Of a stretch of 64,000 nucleotides of DNA, positions 1-11,409 are shown one piece after another; within the stretch, counting starts at the first letter, position 1; each line of letters opens with the position of its first letter. The stretch covers positions 744,001 to 808,000 of the forward strand of contig JAJNNX010000001.1 of the NCBI GenBank assembly GCA_023159155.1. Direction: 5' to 3'. A model generated the notes under the pieces. The model had not been told where the DNA came from and did no database searches. It saw nothing but the letters and a program-made list of their open reading frames with translations. Both the position numbers and the translations under genes were made by a program. This stretch comes from Ustulina deusta (taxonomy: Eukaryota > Ascomycota > Sordariomycetes > Xylariales > Xylariaceae).

Positions 1-201
1 ATGCCCGGTTTCGAAAGCGCAAGTGATATCTTGCGTTATGCCGTCGAGATAGGTTGGCTGGACGAGGACCAGCTGATGGGTGGTAGGGACGAGGTTGAGA
101 AGTCGATATTATCGATCTTGACTCCTGACGATGTAGAAGACGGTGTTGCGGATCGCTTGCTTCGGCGGTCCCCACGCAGACGTCGGCCGACTGCTGGATA
201 A
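1..201 (+). CDS. Possible 3' end of a gene cut by the window edge
   Basis: An open frame of 66 codons runs from the first base to a TAA at 199-201. The frame is open to the window edge, so the ATG at base 1 may be an internal methionine of a gene that starts upstream. The peptide is acidic in the middle (EDQLMGGRDEVEKS) and ends in an arginine-rich tail (RRSPRRRR). I recognise no family. It could be the C-terminus of a real protein or a chance frame; no splice acceptor or promoter helps decide. Confidence 0.3.
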   Translation: MPGFESASDILRYAVEIGWLDEDQLMGGRDEVEKSILSILTPDDVEDGVADRLLRRSPRRRRPTAG

Positions 202-747
202 ACGAGAGGACATTGTACTATGGTATACCGGTTTGCTTCGCCAGGTGCGCTGGTTTATAACGAGCGGGTTTAGGTATTTGGTCGGTTTGATTCGTGGGGC
301 GCACTTGTAGACACAAATATCCAGGATCGGGGGTTAGAGGGCATTTACAGGAATAGACATATTTGGGTCCTCGTGTAATGGCGCTGACCAACAATCTGTG
401 GCCTCGGGAGCCTACAGCTCAAGACTTGTGCGCGAAAATTTCACCGATGCTATGCCTATGCGTCCGAACCCCTTTTTCCCTACCACAACTTGAACGAGAA
501 TACCACCACGGACAGCAAACTCGTTACCGCAACCGATAGCCTGCCACAACCATTCGGTTACTTCGCTTAGCCCGAATATTCCGAACCACTTAACATGTGG
601 AAGCCTGTTATAAAACCGCGTGTACACTTGTCGCGAAGATTACCTAGGATTATCCATAGATGCACTGTGACCGACTAAACCTAGATGTGTACCACTCCTC
701 AAGGAGGAGGGAGGACGACTCATGATGATGTCTTCACTGACGATACA

Positions 748-857
748 TTGATTATGCTATCATGCATAGGTAACCTTGGAACAGAAATTTTCCAATCGAG
801 TAATGATGCATAATGTAACCCCGAAATCAGCAATGTTTGATTAAGCTATCATGCATA
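748..857. repeat. Pair of 21-base direct repeats
   Basis: TTGATTATGCTATCATGCAT and its near copy TTGATTAAGCTATCATGCAT lie at 748-768 and 837-857, 89 bases apart. A further ATGATGCATAATG lies between them, and ATGCATAATG also follows the second copy. The repeat looks like the remains of a small duplication; nothing shows that it is functional. Confidence 0.6.
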
Positions 858-1786
858 ATGTATGTAAACCTGCTTGGGCATCTCGTGCACGAGCAGAGCG
901 GTGCCGCATCCGCATGGGGTATCTGCGACCAACTCAAATGAGCTGCCAGACAACAAAATTATGGGCAGCCAAGAAACTCCCGTGTAGATCAATGGATATC
1001 GCGCTCGCTAAGTGGGCGGAATTACCGCTACTGTGGACGATTTAGTCATTGTCGCCTGGGTTTCGTCACTGGCCGGATCTCGACTCCAAATCCATGCTGC
1101 GCGGCCGATCTGCCGGGGTCTTCTATCTACACTACTAGTAGTATATCTACAACACCAGAGCGTAGTACTTATAGGACGCAGGTAGTAGGTTTAATGTTCG
1201 ACGGCATACATCGGAACAAGGAGACACTGTCCGTCCGAATGATACTGACCTCTATTATTTCCAATCCCAGTTTTTGGTCTGTCTCTATCAGCAGCAACGG
1301 GTACACTAGAAGGAGAAGAAAGGGGCTCGGAACCAACTGCATGACAGGCGTGAGCTTTCTGGTCCATCCGTCTTTGCACTGCATGGTGATCATGGTTGGG
1401 TGGTATCTACGCTACGCTGCGGTATTCACGACAAGGTACGACCTCTTGTCTCATGCAGGGGACATATTTGCATATCAAGGTCTGAGTAATCAAACCGTCT
1501 TAATTGGCACATATAGGCCGGCTAGTCCACATCCCACTCGCCTCAGGTCCACCATTAATAATAGCGAACTGCCTACTTCTGAATGGCTCTGAAAGAAAGA
1601 GAAACAAACAATTGAAACACGTGGATACAGTAGGTACCTACTTGGTAGGTGGCATTACTGCGGAGAGTCCGTCTTGTCTATCTATGTCGTGATGTCGTGC
1701 GCAGTATACACTGCTACACGTACTACCTACTACTACTACCACCTACCTAGGTAGATAAGGCTGCCCCCCAATCTCCGAGCTCATTG

Positions 1787-1816
1787 GGTGTTTGGGTGTT
1801 TGGGTGTTTGGGCGTT
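1787..1816. repeat. Short TGTTTGGG tandem repeat
   Basis: The unit TGTTTGGG is repeated about three and a half times, the last copy carrying a C for a T. It is an ordinary spacer microsatellite. Confidence 0.7.
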
Positions 1817-2919
1817 TGCGCAGGCCGGGCTCATGATTCCCATCTCGTTTACTCCTCCTCCCCGCCTCCCCGGCGCACTCCCGTCAGCCCGGTAGGGGCC
1901 GAGTCGTATGTTGCATCCATTGCGGGCGCACCCAATATCTGATGACCGCTTTCATTGGGCGAGATGTGATAGCCGTGCAGAAAGCGCCGCCAAGACCATG
2001 ACAGGATATTAAATTAGCAGCACGGAGAACAAGCTCGAGCTCTCACTCGCTTGTTCCCCGGAGTACCATGATTCTCGCCAATCCACACCTGTGCTGGGCA
2101 GTGTGCACCTCGCTACGGACCAGACTCCTTGGCAATGCCGGGACAAGCTGTCTAGAGCCGGCACGACAAGGGCAGACCAGGGTGCGGAATTACACACGAT
2201 ACGCCGTTAATCCTCCTGTAGGGGTCCGGTAACGACACTTGCTGTGCCATGCGCCGATGCGAGAGGAGGCATACAATCAGATCAGCACAACGAACCGCTT
2301 TCTTCTTTCTGATGTCCTCTCCGCAATGGCCTGTGCGTGCGGCCGCACGTCTCTCCCGATGCTCGTCCCATCTTACTTGATTGACCGAGGTCATACGAGT
2401 GGGCTCTTGTAGGTCAAGTTGGTACCTATCTGTTGACGTTGTTCGGTTTATTGTTCGGGTATTGCCAACCACTGAAAGGACGATGCTAGCGAGTAATTTT
2501 AACGCAGTACGTACACTACCTGGTCTACTGTGGGTAGCAAAATGTGATTGCTCACACAGTCTGCCCTGTGTGATCCGAATAGTTTGAGCATATACCATTG
2601 GCCTCGGGCGTGGCGATACCTCAGCCAGTTCCAGCACCGTCGACGTGCCAGCCCAGACAGGGAGGCACAGTGGGAATTCGGGAGCAGTGTAGATAGGAGG
2701 ACAATATAAGAAAAAATGAACTAAAAAAGAAAGTCAAAACAGAATCACTACCGAAGAATGACGAACATATCCCTAGATCCGAGGCTGACCCCAATCAAGT
2801 TCCTCCTTTGGGCAGAGCCATGCCAACCACAGTGCCCACCTACTAGAGGTCGCTGTGTTAGTCTAGGTACCTATTGACTTCTATCACTGTTGCTAACTTA
2901 ATTCCCTCGTGCTGTCAGA

Positions 2920-2927
2920 TATATAAA
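2920..2927 (+). promoter_or_regulatory. TATA box of the catalase gene
   Basis: TATATAAA lies about 150 bases upstream of the catalase ATG at 3074 and is followed by a pyrimidine-rich leader, as is usual for strongly expressed ascomycete genes. The ATG context CACCATGG is also close to optimal. The assignment rests on position and sequence only. Confidence 0.5.
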
Positions 2928-3073
2928 CGCATGAATATTTCCCTTCGTCGGCAACTCGTTCTTTGAACCTCCCGCCTTCACCTGGTTCCTGCCCTTGAGG
3001 TTCACCGCCCTTCAGCCCACCCTCTCTGTCCCTGGTCAACTATTCCATTAGGTCACTTCTTATAGCAGACACC

Positions 3074-6000
3074 ATGGGGCGTATGGGTATTTCCGTCGCC
3101 ATCTTGGCACTGCAGAGACTTGTCTCTGCTGGGGGCTGCCCTTTTGCTGACCCTGCTAATCTTCACGCACGAGCTGTCGATGCACTACAGACTCCTATAT
3201 CGGACGCCATAGTCGACGATAGCAACGGGTATCTAACCGACGATGTTGGTGGACAGATCAGCGACCAGGATAGCCTAAGAGCAGGCGTGAGAGGCCCAAC
3301 TCTCCTCGAGGATTTCATCTTCAGACAGAAGATAACCCACTTCGACCACGAGAGAGTAAGTTGTCCGAGTCATTGCTACCAGTGAGACGCTATTCAAGAA
3401 AGAACATGGGTGAAACCCAACATCTACCTATCAAATACCTGGGTAGGCTAACACATTAGGCAGGTCCCGGAACGTGCCGTCCACGCTCGAGGTGCCGGTG
3501 CTCACGGCACCTTCACCAGTTATGGCGACTGGAGTAATATCACGGCCGCCTCTTTCCTAAAGAGTGCTGGAAAAGAGACGCCTGTGTTTGTCAGGTTCTC
3601 TACCGTGGCGGGCTCCCGTGGAAGTGCTGACACAGCGCGTGACGTCCATGGGTTCGCAACACGCTTGTAAGCCCGATTCAACGACCTAGACTCCTCTTTG
3701 ACCAGACTAATCAAGTAATATTTTAGCTATACTGACGAGGGTAACTTTGGTATGGAGATCAAACTCAGTTGTTCCCAATGCTGATGCATGCATCCGCTGA
3801 CATTTCCTTTTCTAGATATTGTCGGAAATAACATCCCAGTTGTAAGTAATACCACCACTGCTGACCCCATCAAACTAGTATCTTGACTCTTGCACTCGGA
3901 CATGCCTATCATGGCTTCTCTGTCCCTCCTTGGTTCTTGTTTGTTGTAATAAATGCTAATTCTCCTCATTACAGTGTGAGTGAACATGTCAAATCGCCCC
4001 AGAACTTTTGTTACCGGTTTAGGACAATGAGTCGTGGCCCTTGCTAGCTTCATAGCAGAATAACAAGCTTCCGTTCGGAGTTAGGCTAATTATACCAATC
4101 ATCAACAGTTTTCATGTGAGTAAAACTTTATTCCCGTATACACCTAGGTAGACCGAGCGTCCTTGTCTTGTCATCTAGTTGGCTATGACCTGGCTTTAAA
4201 CTTTAGTGGCCTCTCAATAATCGTTGTTGCTGACAATAGCTGACGGATAAACAAACAGTCAAGATGCCATCCGCTTTCCAGACCTTATTCACGCCGTGAA
4301 GCCCGTAAGTAATTCCTGAAATCATATTCTTCTTGCCACTTAGAGTAGAAAGGCTTCTTCTCTACAGGCCATAGTCGTGTTTTGGAAGCTTCCCAGGGCT
4401 TCGGAACGCTCTCGGTCAAGCTCACCATGTCAATTAATACTGACCCCGAGTGATGTAGAGCCCTGACAGTGAGATTCCACAAGCGGCCACTGCCCATGAC
4501 TCGGCATGGGACTTTTTCTCCCAACAGCCGAGTGCCCTTCATACGCTGTTCTGGGCAATGGCTGGGTATGGTATCCCCCGAAGTTTTCGTCACATGGTAA
4601 GTGGTCACAATCTAATCGGTCTACTTCATACAACTAACTAAATTGTCTAGGATGGCTTCGGCATCCACACTTATCGTCTAGTCACCGATGAGGGTGAATC
4701 AAAGCTTGTCAAATGGCACTGGAAGACGAAACAGGGCAAGGCTAGCCTCTATTGGGAGGAGGCCCAAGCCCTTGCTGGCAAAAATGCTGATTCTCACCGT
4801 GCCGACTTGTTCGACGCCATCTCTTCTGGCAACTATCCCGAGTGGGAGCTCGCTGTCCAAATCATTGATGAGGATCAAGCACTTGCGTTCGGCTTCGATG
4901 TGCTTGACCCGACCAAGATCATCCCAGAAGAGTTGGCGCCGTTGCAGAAAATTGGTGTAATGCAACTGAACAAGAACCCAACGAACTACTTCGCCGAAAC
5001 TGAGCAGATTATGGTGAGTTGCTCTTTGATTTACCAAGCCATATTGCCTAGGAGTAGACGGCAGACATGGTGATTAGCCCAAGGGAGCTCAACCGTCTCG
5101 ATGCATGTACGAATTGCTTCTGCGTAATCCCGTACATGTCTGATCGAGGGTAGCGCTACTTGCCGACTACACACATATATATATGCAGCCGTTTTTAGGT
5201 TGGGACCTTCAGCTAACACAAACATGTAGTTCCAACCAGGGCACATTGTAAGAGGTATTGATTTTACCGAAGATCCGTTACTGCAAGGACGCATTTTCTC
5301 CTACTTGGATACACAAATCAACAGACACGGCGGCCCCAACTTCGAGCAACTCCCTATCAACCGACCCGTGATTCCCATCCACAACAACAACCGCGATGGC
5401 GCTGGCCAGAACTTCATCCACAAGAACACCGCCGCGTGTAAGTAGATAGCTATTGCTTCCGAGTTCGAAACACCGCAGTGTATACCTAAGCTAAGCTAAC
5501 AATGCTATCCAAGATTCGCCAAACACATTGAACAGTGGATTCCCACAGCAAGCCAACCAAACCGCCGGACGCGGCTTCTTTACCGCGCCCTCTCGCACTG
5601 TGAGCGGCAACCTCGTCCGTGGCTTGTCCTCCACCTTCAACGACCACTGGTCGCAGCCTCGGCTATTCTACAACTCCCTCGAACCCGTCGAGCAGCAATT
5701 CCTGATCAACGCCATCCGTTTCGAGACGAGCAAGCTCCAGTCTACCACGGTCAAGCAGAACGTCCTCCAGCAGCTGAACAGGATCAGCAACGACATCGCC
5801 GTGCGCGTGGCCACGACTCTGGGCTTGACGGCCCCCGCACCCGACGCCAGGTACTACCACCAGAACACCACAGCCGGCCTCTCCATCACCAAGGACAAGC
5901 TCCCCACCATCGCCACGCTCCAGGTCGGCATCCTCGCCAGCATCGGCAACGCCAAGGCCATCTCGCAGGCCAAGCAGCTCAAGGAGCGCTTCACGGCGGC

Positions 6001-6382
6001 CGGCACGACCGCCACCATCGTGGCCGAGCGTCTGACCGCCGACGTCGACAGGACGTATTCCGCCGCCGACGCCACGGATTTCGACGCCGTCGTCGTCGCG
6101 GCCGGCGCCGACGCCGCCGGCATATTCAACCTCACCCCCGGCTCGCCGCTCTACCCGCCCCTGCGGCCCCTGCAGATCGCCACCAGCGCCTACCTCTTCG
6201 GCAAGCCCGTGGCCTACTTCGGCGGCGCCTCGCCGAGCCAGATGCTGCGGTCCGCCGGCTTCGCCGCCAACAACGCGACCGCCGGCGTCTTCGTCGGCAG
6301 CAGTCTCGACCAGATGGTCAAGGCCGTCGAGGACGGCCTCAAGACCTTCAAGTTCACGAGTCGCTTCCCGATGGATTCCTAA
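3074..6382 (+). CDS. catB: Secreted large-subunit catalase (CatB/CAT-3 type), 11 exons
   Basis: Breaks down hydrogen peroxide to water and oxygen; the family is a haem tetramer, here probably secreted or wall-bound. Proposed exons are 3074-3355, 3464-3666, 3727-3749, 3816-3841, 3975, 4109-4115, 4259-4304, 4459-4596, 4651-5013, 5230-5437 and 5514-6382. They total 2166 bases, or 721 residues, the usual length of large-subunit fungal catalases. A hydrophobic N-terminus ends before a Cys-Pro, as in CatB proteins. Visible catalase features are the distal His in [12 protein letters not shown], the active Asn in [12 protein letters not shown], and the proximal haem Tyr in [14 protein letters not shown]. 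From about residue 555 the C-terminus is the flavodoxin/DJ-1-like domain of this clade ([14 protein letters not shown] onward). The single-base exon at 3975 is needed to keep frame and restores the conserved PVFFIQD. The gene symbol is by family likeness. Confidence 0.93.
3975..3975 (+). other. Apparent one-nucleotide exon in the catalase
   Basis: The base T at 3975 is preceded by an acceptor with a branch site (GCTAATTCTCCTCATTACAG) and followed at once by a donor GTGAGT. The introns on both sides are 133 bases (3842-3974 and 3976-4108), each with its own donor, GCTAAT branch site and AG. Including the base gives Pro-Val-Phe-Phe-Ile-Gln-Asp, the strictly conserved catalase sequence, and makes the coding sum divisible by three; omitting it shifts the frame. 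This is inference from sequence, without transcript data. Confidence 0.75.
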
Positions 6383-6570
6383 AATAAAAATAAAAATAAA
6401 AATTTTTTTTCAACGACGCTTTTTTGGACGGTCCGTCGTCCGTCTGTTGCAGTAGCGTGGAGGATAATTCATCTGGCGATTTCTCTGCTGCATATGTATA
6501 TATAGTTTTCTCCTGACGCAAGTCTATAGAACTTACATAGATGGCCTCTTACAGATATCGAGATAATAAG

Positions 6571-6572
<2 letters not shown>

Positions 6573-6602
<30 letters not shown>
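6573..6602. repeat. TC dinucleotide microsatellite
   Basis: About fifteen TC units lie in the spacer after the catalase. They produce artificial Ser-Leu and Arg-Glu repeat frames that are not genes. Confidence 0.9.
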
Positions 6603-6603
<1 letters not shown>

Positions 6604-6670
6604 AAAAAAATAAGAAGAAAAAAGGAAAAAAAAGGAAAGAAGCAAAAATTCGATCATGTTTTCTTGTGTG

Positions 6671-7320
6671 GGCTAAAATTGCAGTGCAGCCAACATGCCG
6701 GCAGCATAGCCACCACCTCTTGTTACACCTGCTCGCGTGGGCTAAAGTTGCATTGCAGCTAGCCCTGGTTACGTATACAAAATGGGTTAGTTTTACACCT
6801 GGTAGACACCAACGAAAATAACAGTCGGGTCCCTATTGTACCATAGGTAGAGGCACTACCTATCTGTTAGTACAAAAATTTAGCTGAAAATTCTTCTAAA
6901 ACGGAGGCATCTCTAGATGTAGCAGAGGCTTTGATAGCGAGCTTGCTATATTGTAGCGCACTTGTTACAGTAGTTCTCTGTTCGATTCATAGATTAGCCC
7001 CGGTCAGTACTTCTCAGTACTCTACAGTTTATCTAAATACAGCTGGTTTCAACTGGTTGTAGGGTGGTTGCCATGTTGGGTTTAGATTGATGCCCCGATA
7101 TCAGAATGTGATGTCCCGGAAATCCAAGCCCGGAAACATGTGGGGAAAGCTAAAAATGCAGTGCAAATACCTAGGTGGAGGAGAGCTAAAAATGCAGTGC
7201 ATAACGCCAACTTTTTGTCCTAGATTGCAGTGCAAATTGAATACCTATTATTCATGTCCTATATTCAATTGGTTTACCACTTACCTGGGACATCCGTAGA
7301 GGAGAGCTAAAAATGCAGAG
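6671..7320 (+). repeat. Six dispersed copies of an AGCTAAAAATGCAGTGCA box
   Basis: Copies all lie in the same orientation at 6671-6690, 6740-6759, 7148-7165, 7184-7201, 7222-7237 (5' part diverged) and 7305-7320. The core is GCTAAAaaTGCAGTGCA with one to four changes. Spacing is irregular, from about 20 to nearly 400 bases. No open frame uses them. They could be remnants of an expanding short repeat, binding sites, or pieces of a decayed element. Confidence 0.65.
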
Positions 7321-8229
7321 CTTTCAACCTACCGAACAAGCAAGGTCGAATGAATGAGATATCATTGATATTGGACACGAGTAGAGCCAGGGACTGTAGC
7401 TATTGTAAAGGGCCCTCTAACACAGCTGTTTACAATGCATCCTACATGCAAAATACATGTCAACCAAGGAAAGTGATAGACACCTAAGTAGTAAACGGGA
7501 GAGCCAATAGGTAGAGAAAGAGAGAGACACAACAGCAACCAAACTCCCTTCTTGGTTTGTAGAAACAATGTTTTCTGCCATTAGCTGATCATCTATACCA
7601 GGTCATGATCTAAACCACAACATAATAGTATAGCTTACTCAGTGGGACACGGGAAGAGAAAAAAAAAGGGTAAGCAACGGAGATAGTCTATTGTTTACCT
7701 ACCAGTCTGGTTCTATTATTCTTACTCCATTGTCCTTGCACTTATATCCCTAGATGAGCAAGTCAGTAGATTAAGCTCCACCAATAATCCTCTGATAAAG
7801 AAAATTTACTACGTCAAGAAGACCAAGACTCGATGCCAGGTGTCCGAGTGTACAATCGGTTAAGTAAGAAAAAGCCATAGGAATCATCAGGGAAGGTCGG
7901 CTGAGCAATTCAACGCATTATCACACCTACTTCTCAAGACGCATAAGTTGTTCTGGTGTAGACAAAACATGCTGCGTAGGTGGTGAATTAATTGCGTCTG
8001 GATAGCTAGACGGATATACATCTAGCTCGTGAAACTTTGTGACTTGGATCCATCGAAGCAGCAGATATCACGAACCTCTCTTAAAGTTACACATAATAGG
8101 CTTAATTAAACCGACTGGTACGCTTTTTATGCGTTCCGAAATACACCAAATCGCTGTTATATTGAAAATGACCCTAATCCCTCACCGTGGGCTCTAGTGT
8201 CGTTGATCGTGCATGCATGAATAGACATA

Positions 8230-9748
8230 TCACTCCTCTTCGTCTCCCTCAGCATCCTGGTCCTCATCCGAATCCTGTTGCGCAGCTTCTTCCTCCTCGC
8301 TATGGCCATCGACGACATCCGCCTGGTGCTGGGGCTTTTCAACCCCATCATCGCCATCGGCCTGCTCGCTCGGGAAGGGATCTTTGTAAGGATCCGTCTT
8401 CCACTTATCCATGATACCCCTGGTCTTATCATCATAGTTATTGACAGTGACAGCAATCCGGTCAGGGATCTCTTCAATGTCCTCCGCGAGCCCAGCGTTG
8501 CGATAGATGGTCTTGGAGCGCTGAGGCCTCATGACCACACGATGTATCACTGGCGAATAGTAGACAGCCTTCTGATCAATCATTTCATCGTTATTGAAAG
8601 CGATGAGCAGTTCTTCGTCATACTTGGTGGCGTTGTCGAGCTCTATCTCATCCTTGGTTTCGTATGTTCTGACGAACCGGAACTGGAAACAACCATGGCC
8701 CTCGCTATTCTTGCTCGTATACAAATCGTCATCGTCGTGATCGGGGTTCAGCGTATCAAACCGCTGGTTGAACTTCTCCGAGGTCTCGAGAGAGTCGCTA
8801 AGGAAGTAGTTATAAGTCTGGGGGTTGGTAGGCTTTGGATTGTTGTCAGGGTCTCTCTCGTGCGCTTGCTTAGCATGTTTGAATGTCGTTTCCACCTCCT
8901 CAGGTAGTGTGCCCGGTTTGATAACAGCATTCAACAAGCGCTTGTCATAGAACCCAGAGGCAGGCACAGGGTTATTAGTAAACTTGATTGTAAAATAGCC
9001 GCCATAGTCTGGAAATGCTTCCAGATCAGGAACCATGGGGTAGCTGTCTACAAGCTTGAGGTGGCGCTTTGTAGGGTGTCTGACGCGGCTCTTGTCCTTC
9101 AGGTTCGCAGCTGCTGCAGAGAAGCTCTGGTCAATCTTTCTTTTGACATAAGCCGGCGAGTCTTTATCTGGCTCGGGCGACGGCCGTTTAGCCGGCCGCC
9201 TCAGGGCTGTAGGGTTGAGGGAACGTAGTGGACCGGCCTCATGCTTGCTCTTGGCTGTGACAGACGAAATGTATTCCGTACGGCGGAGGAAAGAAACGGC
9301 AGAGTCGGCTGGTTTTGGCTTGCCAAGGGTTTGCAAGGGTCGTAGCAGCACGCGATCCTGAGGGTGAAGGGAATGGATAGAAGGTGCTCGAGAGGGGGCT
9401 TGTATTGCTAAATGCCATGTCATGTCAGCTAGGAATTGCTCCAATTGAGGAAAACATAGGTGAGGAGTTCCTACAACTCTCGTCGCCGTCAAATATGCCC
9501 GGCATTCCTATCAGGTCTAAGGGCATGCCCAGCTCTGCATCTGCCTCAATATTCAGCGGCTGTTCTCTCGCCAACCTTGATGCAAAGCCGGGTGCAGTAT
9601 ATTGGCCGCTGGCGAGACCGGTATTCGGGATATCGAGAAGCTTCGGGGGATTTGGAGGCGGCGGAAGCGCGTTGGAATAACGAATACGGGCAACATAGTC
9701 CTGATGGACAGGACGATGCTCGCCGCCACTGCGCGACGATGAAGCCAT
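8230..9748 (-). CDS. PAF1: RNA polymerase II-associated factor Paf1
   Basis: Subunit of the nuclear PAF1 complex, which travels with RNA polymerase II and supports elongation and histone modification. Two exons read downward: 9748-9475 and 9407-8230, joined across a 67-base intron with donor GTAGGA, branch GCTGAC and acceptor TTTAG. The product is 483 residues. The N-terminus carries the Paf1 signature DYVARIRYSNALPPPPNPPK and then IDLIGMPGIFDGDES-like sequence (here PLDLIGMPGIFDGDES). The middle includes AVSFLRRTEYISSV, and the last 45 residues are very acidic (SEEEEAA, DEDQDAEGDEEE), as in other Paf1 proteins. It lies on the same strand as RER1, 0.9 kb away, with no sign of shared control. 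Confidence 0.93.
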
Positions 9749-10643
9749 GATAGGAAGTCGAGAGGTTGGAGAAGGGAGGACGCAGACGGTGCGAAGATGC
9801 GCAATGCAGAGGGCAGAAAATTCAAGATGGTAGAAAACCCAATTGAAGCGCGTTATCGTAATCTGGACTGGACCGTGCTGTTGCGCATGTTGTATATGTT
9901 GTGGTTCGTGAATGGAAAAAAGTTGGGAGGTGAGAAGGTCGAAGCTTCACGCGTTGCTGGCCAGGCTAGGCTAGGCTGCCCGTCCATTGCTGCATGGCTG
10001 CACTGCCTGCTGCACTGGGGCTGCCCGGCTGAATCCACCTGCGCCCTCACATAGCCTACCTAGGTACCCAATAGTTTCTACCTACGCATAGGTAGGGAGG
10101 GACAGATACAGAACACCCAGAACAGGGCTTACACTAGGAACTTTAGCTAGAGACTTACCAATGATCAGGTAACAGCACCCATAGAACCCGCGAAATCTGC
10201 TGCGCAATATGTGATAAAAATCCACGGCCGGGATGGAAAAATGGAGTCTTCAGCGTTCCTCACACTAGGTATTACAAAGTCTATAGCCACCCGAAAGTAA
10301 AGAAACATCTCTGCGCCAAATGTCCCTTCCGCAACCTAGAATCCTCATCCTTGAGCCCCCGTTTAGTAGTAACATGCGTGGAAGAACCCGTTTGCAACCA
10401 CCAAACATTCTCTGTAGCTCACCAAAAATACGTGGGCAACCACGTACATAATGCATTGCTCATTAATTTGTACAATTCCAAACTCTGGAGCGACATAAAA
10501 ACACGACTTCCTATCACGCGTATTTAGTCGTAAATCGACTGATCTCCGGGGCCGTTTGAACATTCATTCACACCACTGGTGGCGCTCAGAATTTCAACGC
10601 CAAAAGAGCACTCCCAAAGCCCGATGTTCTTCCCGTCGCGTTC
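9749..10643. other. Spacer between PAF1 and RER1
   Basis: About 900 bases serving as the PAF1 promoter side and the RER1 3' side. Contains CTACCTAGGTACC near 10060-10072 and repeated GGCTAGGCTAGGCTG near 9960-9975. No gene seen. Confidence 0.65.
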
Positions 10644-11409
10644 TCACGAGGTGCTGCTCTTGCCATATTTGGTCTTGCCAAAGGAGAAGGGTACATATCG
10701 GTATTTGATCATGTGCTGGATTTGCTTGCGCACTGTAGCCCGACGTTAGCATGTATCCCCGCAGATAGTAATGAACAATCGGGGGTTATATCGTACTAGT
10801 CAAGATGAAGAGGATAAACCAGTACATGACCAAGACAGGCCAAAAGACCGGGACATCGAAGATATCGAACCAGCTGCAGACGAAAGAAATGACGACGGCG
10901 CGAGTTGCCTCGTACCAGAATTTGAACTCGGGAAGGCGACGGATAAATGGCCGGAACTCCTCGTCCTGCTTGGTGGGGAGACTACCGGCGGATCCATCCT
11001 CCATCTCATTGTCAAGGATATCGTTTGAGGGGTCGAACTTGGGCTGCAGGAAGGCGAGGAACAGGTTGAGCAGGTAGATGCCGAGCGCATAGGCCACTAT
11101 GCATTTCATTGTTAGAACGCCCGAGTCATGTGCATGCGATGGCGCTACGATGCATCATACCAATATACCAGCCTTGCGCGACAAATACTCGAAGGAAGAA
11201 GACCGACAGGCCTACACTTGTCCCAATCCACCGATAGAGAACATAGGGCGTAGATCGATCGAGCAGAGTTTGGTATTGCTGTGAAGGTATCAGTATCCCC
11301 ATTGTCGCCTCCTTAACAGGACTGTCTCAAGCGCACTGACCCTCTGGAGTTTTGAAGTTTGGGATGTAACGGCCGCAAAGGGCGTCTGGTCGGCCTCGAT
11401 GCTCTCCAT
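10644..11409 (-). CDS. RER1: Rer1 Golgi-to-ER retrieval receptor
   Basis: Membrane receptor that returns escaped ER membrane proteins from the cis-Golgi in COPI vesicles. Exons, in reading order, are 11409-11341, 11278-11161, 11096-10797 and 10732-10644, for 191 residues, the normal family length. Visible family sequence includes YVLYRWIGTSVGLSVFFLRV, YALGIYLLNLFLAFLQPKFD, the soluble loop DEEFRPFIRRLPEFKFW, the second membrane pair VISFVCSWFDIFDVPVFWPV, and the conserved tail RKQIQHMIKYRYVPFSFGKT. Start: the ATG at 11409 opens a short N-terminal exon (MESIEADQTPFAAV). All introns are short and use clear YAG acceptors, and every phase joins. Confidence 0.95.

Larger units (their letters stand above)
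202..3073. other. Intergenic spacer upstream of the catalase
   Basis: About 2.9 kb with no convincing gene. The small open frames lack family resemblance and splice structure. It holds a pair of 21-base near-identical direct repeats (748 and 837), a run of CTA triplets and CTACCTAG motifs near 1720-1755, and a short tandem array of TGTTTGGG units near 1787-1816. The last 150 bases form the catalase promoter and leader. Confidence 0.7.
6383..8229. other. Spacer between catalase and PAF1
   Basis: About 1.8 kb without a supportable gene. It starts with the catalase 3' region (AATAAAAATAAAAAT at 6383-6400), then a TC microsatellite and a set of six short boxes at 6671-7320. From 7350 to 8229 I see only AT-rich sequence without family-like open frames. 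Confidence 0.7.

Noticed and set aside
3846..4108. Alternative catalase intron from 3846 that needs no one-base exon
   Set aside because: It keeps frame but uses a weak GTAATA donor, adds a residue and changes the conserved PVFFIQD to PVVIFIQD. It also leaves the strong internal TTACAG and GTGAGT signals unexplained. Kept as the main rival model.
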